A stretch of DNA of 64,000 bases. Origin: Cannabis sativa (lineage: Eukaryota; Streptophyta; Magnoliopsida; Rosales; Cannabaceae). The notes beneath the pieces were generated by a model that searched no databases, was not told the origin of the DNA, and was given only the letters and a program-made list of their open reading frames with translations. Where the stretch lies: assembly GCF_029168945.1 (NCBI RefSeq), contig NC_083610.1:47079429-47143428 (forward strand), given 5' to 3'. This document shows, piece by piece, positions 60,431 to 64,000 of the stretch (its first letter is position 1; each line of letters begins with the position of its first letter). The position numbers and the translations under genes were made by a program.

Positions 60431-60541
60431 GAACAAAATTCATGAAATGCCGTTGTTCCTCATCCCAATTCTTGTAAGCCATCATCAGACTATTCCAGTC
60501 CACTGCACCATTCGAATGTCCAATGGGTTTGATCATAAGAC
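60431..60541 (-). other. Probable 5' exon with 39-codon upstream ORF, LIMYB-like gene
   Basis: Minus-strand exon between AG (60542-60543) and GTAAGT (60425-60430). An ATG at 60536 starts MIKPIGHSNGAVDWNSLMM and stays open to the exon end. Splicing to 58654 gives a stop after four more codons. This would be an upstream ORF, or a separate N-terminal product. Confidence 0.5.
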
Positions 60542-60698
60542 CTACAAGAAGAACCCAGGACCATAATAAATAAATAAAGATATAATAACATAAAACAGAA
60601 AAAACGACCATGATTCCTGTAAAAGGGGGATATCTATAAACCCTAACTCGAAATTCAAAAGACAAAATTGAAAGAGATGAGAAGAAGAAGAAGAGTAC

Positions 60699-60860
60699 CT
60701 AGGAAAGGAAGTCGAAGGAATGAAGCTGAAAAGTGCGATGTTATCGATGAGTAGAAGCGAATGAAGCCGGAAGTAGGAAGTAGGGACCATCCTCCTCAGT
60801 CCTCCCCCAACAACCATTATTACCAGCTTTGCTTTGCTTTGTTTTGCTTTCTTCCGAAAC
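60699..60860 (-). other. Probable first exon (5' UTR) of the LIMYB-like gene
   Basis: Ends in CCTAG|GTACTC on the minus strand. C/T-rich leader sequence with no long frame. The upstream limit is a guess; no clear TATA box. Confidence 0.4.
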
Positions 60861-60899
60861 CGGGCTGGGATTGGGCTTTTCAAACAGGCCTTGTTTTGG

Positions 60900-61600
60900 G
60901 CCTACTACTACTCTCAAAGTTAAAAAATACCTTTTTTAAGTATCAATTTACCGAAAGTACCTGCACTTTAAATTTGATTGAAATATACCTAATTTTACAA
61001 GTACATTACCCAATATGCCCTCCACACAAGTCTCCTTCATGTTTCAGCCATAGACTCCTTAACGCACACAACTCCAGCTTCCGCCATCGTACACAAGCTC
61101 CACCATGACCTCCGCCATCACCACCACCATCAAAACTACACATCGGCAACCACAACCTCCATATTGTCCTTTGATTTAAATGTATGTAACATTTGTCTTT
61201 CCTTTTTTAAATTTGTATTAATTTCTCTCCTTAGATCTAGTTTCTCCCTCCAATTTTCTGGTTGTATTGCTTATGTTTATATTTGTGTGTATTTGTTAGG
61301 ATCATTGTATGAGATTAATATAATGCATTTTAATTGTTTGTTGAAATAACTTTGAAAGTCTTCTTCTTTCTTTTTAGTTCCACACAAAACCTTGATAGAG
61401 CGAGAGAGAGAGAGAGAGTGAGTGTGTGGCTTTGCAATTTTATTAACCTAAATAATGAATAAAGGGTATAATAGGAATATTACTTATAAATGTGGGTATA
61501 AATGAAAGAATAAGAAATAGAAAGTAGAAATTAAAATGCTTAAGCTAAAGCGGGTATAATATGTAATTTCCACTCAATTATATCACTTAATTTTGCTTTT
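60900..61600. other. Intergenic DNA with short GA repeat
   Basis: CGAGAGAGAGAGAGAGAGTG at about 61400. No gene recognised; ORFs at 60761-61108 and 61164-61349 look random. Confidence 0.6.
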
Positions 61601-61603
61601 ACC

Positions 61604-61757
61604 TTTTTTTAATAAATCATGCAATTTTATTAATAAAAATCAGCTAAAATAATAATCTACAATCTAACTGTGACATCTCCCTTATTGGAAGCGTGATCAG
61701 GATTAGAATTTAAAAAACGAGCCAAATAATCAGCCGCCTACCAGATCGTTTCACAAA
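61604..61757 (-). mobile_element. LINE 3'-end fragment
   Basis: The minus strand translates as AADYLARFLNSNPDHASNKG followed by a stop, resembling the end of L1 RNase H (AADxLA.F), and then an A-rich tail on that strand. 5'-truncated. Confidence 0.55.
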
Positions 61758-61950
61758 AAAAACTAAAAAAAAAATCAAATTAAAATGATTGCAGCATCAC
61801 AGTTAACCTTAAGAACACCTATATTCAGTTTCATCTACAGCTCAGAAGATACAACAGTAAAATTGTTTAAGCAGGTTCATTCAACCTCGTACTATTGTGC
61901 AAGGTACATAGCAAGGTACGTAACTGCACTACTAACAACCCCTTCGGTAG

Positions 61951-61978
<28 letters not shown>
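61951..61978 (+). repeat. Poly(A) tract, 28 A
   Basis: Uninterrupted A run, possibly the tail of a retroposed transcript lying at about 61785-61950, whose source I do not recognise. Confidence 0.85.
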
Positions 61979-61982
<4 letters not shown>

Positions 61983-61999
61983 GTTATTCCCAACCACTA

Positions 62000-63510
62000 A
62001 CAGTAATTTGATGACGAGCCATTGAAAAACAAAGAAAAACCAACAACGAAATAAAACAAAACAAAACAAAATCATGTCATACAAACAAGACTAAAATATT
62101 TAAAACTATGTCATAGAAATAAGACTAATCGTAATAGAAAAATCGAATCACGATAGCAAAACATAACCCCAACCAAGCTGTACCTATGCCCAGAGAAGGT
62201 CGGCGAGCTTGGTCGAAGAAAAAAGATGATTGCCTGCAGCTATAAATTTAGAAATGAAAAACTCTAATTTTTTAAATTAATTTACAATTCTATAATATTG
62301 ATTTACTTTTAACATTTAGTCTCAAATATACGGTTAAAAGAAAAACCTTTAGGAAAGTAATTCTTACTATCAAACTTCATTTATAACACAATAAGTTTAC
62401 CATTTATTCAAGTGAAAATTAAAAAAAGTTTTAGCAGTTAAACTCTTTCAACTATTGTTTTACTTGCACTTAACCCTCCAGACTTAAATTTTGGTGGTAA
62501 AACCTTTAAACTACTGAACTGTTAGCAAATTTAAATTGTTATCCGGTTAACTGTCACTATGGACTGCTTATGTATACATTTTTGTACATATAAACACATT
62601 TATATTGATACACCTAATAATACTATTTCAAAATTTTATTTTAAAATTAAATAATATTATAAAAAAATATATTATAGATTTTAAAATAATCTTTATAAAT
62701 TTTAATTAACATAAACAGTCCATATTAATTGTTAACAATGAAAAATAAATGACACATTAAATTTGTTAACCGTTTAGTAGTTTAGAGAGTTTTATTAACA
62801 AAATTTAAGCTTGGAAGAGCAAGTTATAAAATAATAGTTGAAATGGTTTAACCGCAAAAAAACTCAATTAAAAATTATAAAAAAGAAAATCTTTGTTTTC
62901 AAAATATATGGAAAACTCATTTTTAGCCTATTTTTCTTTTTCCCCCATGGGTAAGCCATCAAAAGAACAACTATTTCCACCACTACAATTCATTGATTCC
63001 CACATCATTGGGATACTTAACAATATGTTTTTTTTAAAAGATTGTAATTTCCATTAATTATACAGAAACAAATTACAACTTAGAAACTTGTAGATAACAA
63101 TTCCATACCATCTCTCCATCTCGTCATTAGGTCTTCCTAGCCATCTTATATGCTAAAGTGATTAGCTTGTCTAGGAGCATCAGTAATTTATGTCTTGGAT
63201 TACATTAGAGCATAAAAATCTTTGTAATTATGTAAGACCCTATCTACAAAAATTTTACAGCCAAATTCAACGCTTGCTAATGGCAATCTTATTATTCTAA
63301 AAAAAATGTCTTAAAAATAATAAAAGGCTATTCTGATGATATTTCTCATTGCACTAGGTTTAAAAATTGTCGTAATAGAGTAGTTGGGACGACAATCATT
63401 GCAATAACCTCATCAGGGCCGGCCCTATGTAATATTGGACCTTATGCATACATCTGAACAAGATCTCTCTTCAAATTTTCGAGTCGGAGATAAGTTTCTA
63501 TCTTTTTTTA
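62000..63510. other. AT-rich non-coding DNA
   Basis: No credible gene. CAGGGCCGGCCCTATG near 63414 resembles a hAT repeat end. Confidence 0.65.
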
Positions 63511-63517
63511 TTTTATC

Positions 63518-63548
63518 TATTATATTATTATTATTATTATTATTATAT
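63518..63548. repeat. (ATT)n microsatellite
   Basis: About nine ATT units upstream of a T-rich stretch. Confidence 0.85.
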
Positions 63549-63589
63549 GTTCTAATTATTATTTTTTTTTTCTTTGGTTTTGTAGGGAA

Positions 63590-63929
63590 GTTCGCAGATT
63601 AGCAGAAGCTAAACTTATGTAGCTTTAGTGGTTGCACTGTATTGATCTCTTGCATTAGGCTACCTAATACATCTTTTGAGGCTAGTTGATTATTTTCTAG
63701 GAGATCCTTCTTATTTGTTTTAAAGTAGGATCTTTCCTAGTTTTTTTTGCTAGTTTGCTATCCGATTTTCCTGAGGCATCTCTGATTCATGTTTATTGTA
63801 CACATGAATTAGCAGTTCGTGCACTCAGGGTGGATGATAAACTAGTTTGGATAGATGATTTTTCATCTTTTCTCTATGTATAAACTTTTGAGTGTTTTCA
63901 ATGAAAGTTCATTGTCAAAAAAAAAAATT
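63590..63929 (+). mobile_element. LINE 3'-end fragment with A tail
   Basis: THELAVRALRVDDKLVWIDD then a stop (near 63880) resembles the end of L1 RNase H domains (VAHELA....VW..D.P). A 3' UTR and an A run follow at 63918-63928. 5'-truncated and frame-broken upstream. Confidence 0.55.
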
Positions 63930-64000
63930 AAATATTGGCCGAAAAGGTCAACATTTTCCTTTTTCCCAAAATGCCCCTATACACGTCTCTATTTCTCTCA

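Noticed and set aside
63410..63430. hAT terminus (CAGGGCCGGCCCTA)
   Set aside because: The motif is suggestive, but no matching second end or target duplication could be found, so it is not called as an element.

Overview
The window looks like nuclear DNA of a flowering plant, probably a eudicot. Evidence: nested Ty3/gypsy (Tekay-like and Tat/Retand-like) and Ty1/copia LTR retrotransposons with initiator-Met tRNA primer sites, a plant-type L1 LINE (DUF4283 + CCHC ORF1), a tRNA-derived SINE, hAT and Mutator MITEs, and two intron-containing plant genes. I do not name a species. The intergenic DNA is strongly AT-rich; one gypsy element (19.3-31.0 kb) is much more GC-rich.

Layout. 1-5857: Tekay-like gypsy element (minus), cut by the window edge, inserted in the RNase H region of a Tat-like gypsy remnant (5858-10519, minus). 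The 5' LTR of that remnant is cut at 10520 by a second Tekay-like element (plus, 10521-15731), whose 2.8-kb LTR holds an array of small hairpins. 15732-19290: 3' end of a decayed copia element (minus). 19291-30990: Tat/Retand-like element (minus) with both LTRs (one truncated), gag-pol with few lesions, and an antisense, intron-containing extra gene. 30991-36797: AT-rich DNA with a SINE and a hAT MITE with perfect 8-bp target duplication. 36809-44130: full-length L1 LINE with 11-bp target duplication, split by a copia solo LTR (5-bp duplication). 44217-44590: Mutator-type MITE. 46014-51454: copia-like element with two identical 253-bp LTRs and a 5-bp duplication, but a non-coding interior packed with short hairpins and a 39-bp repeat. 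51922-54340: a 5'-truncated older relative of it.

The genic island is 55.5-60.9 kb. A five-exon TANGO2-like gene (plus) converges on a LIMYB-like Myb/SANT gene (minus). A long 5' intron of the latter holds a deleted gypsy chromovirus insertion with its own 5-bp duplication, flanked by a diverged duplicated intron segment. The rest (60.9-64.0 kb) is AT-rich with LINE 3'-end fragments and simple repeats.

Only the two host genes appear intact. The most unusual signals are two kinds of hairpin array. One is a set of stems with changing but still paired sequences in the Tekay LTR (12.2-12.65 kb). The other is the hairpin-saturated interior of the recently inserted, non-coding copia-like element (46.6-50.5 kb).
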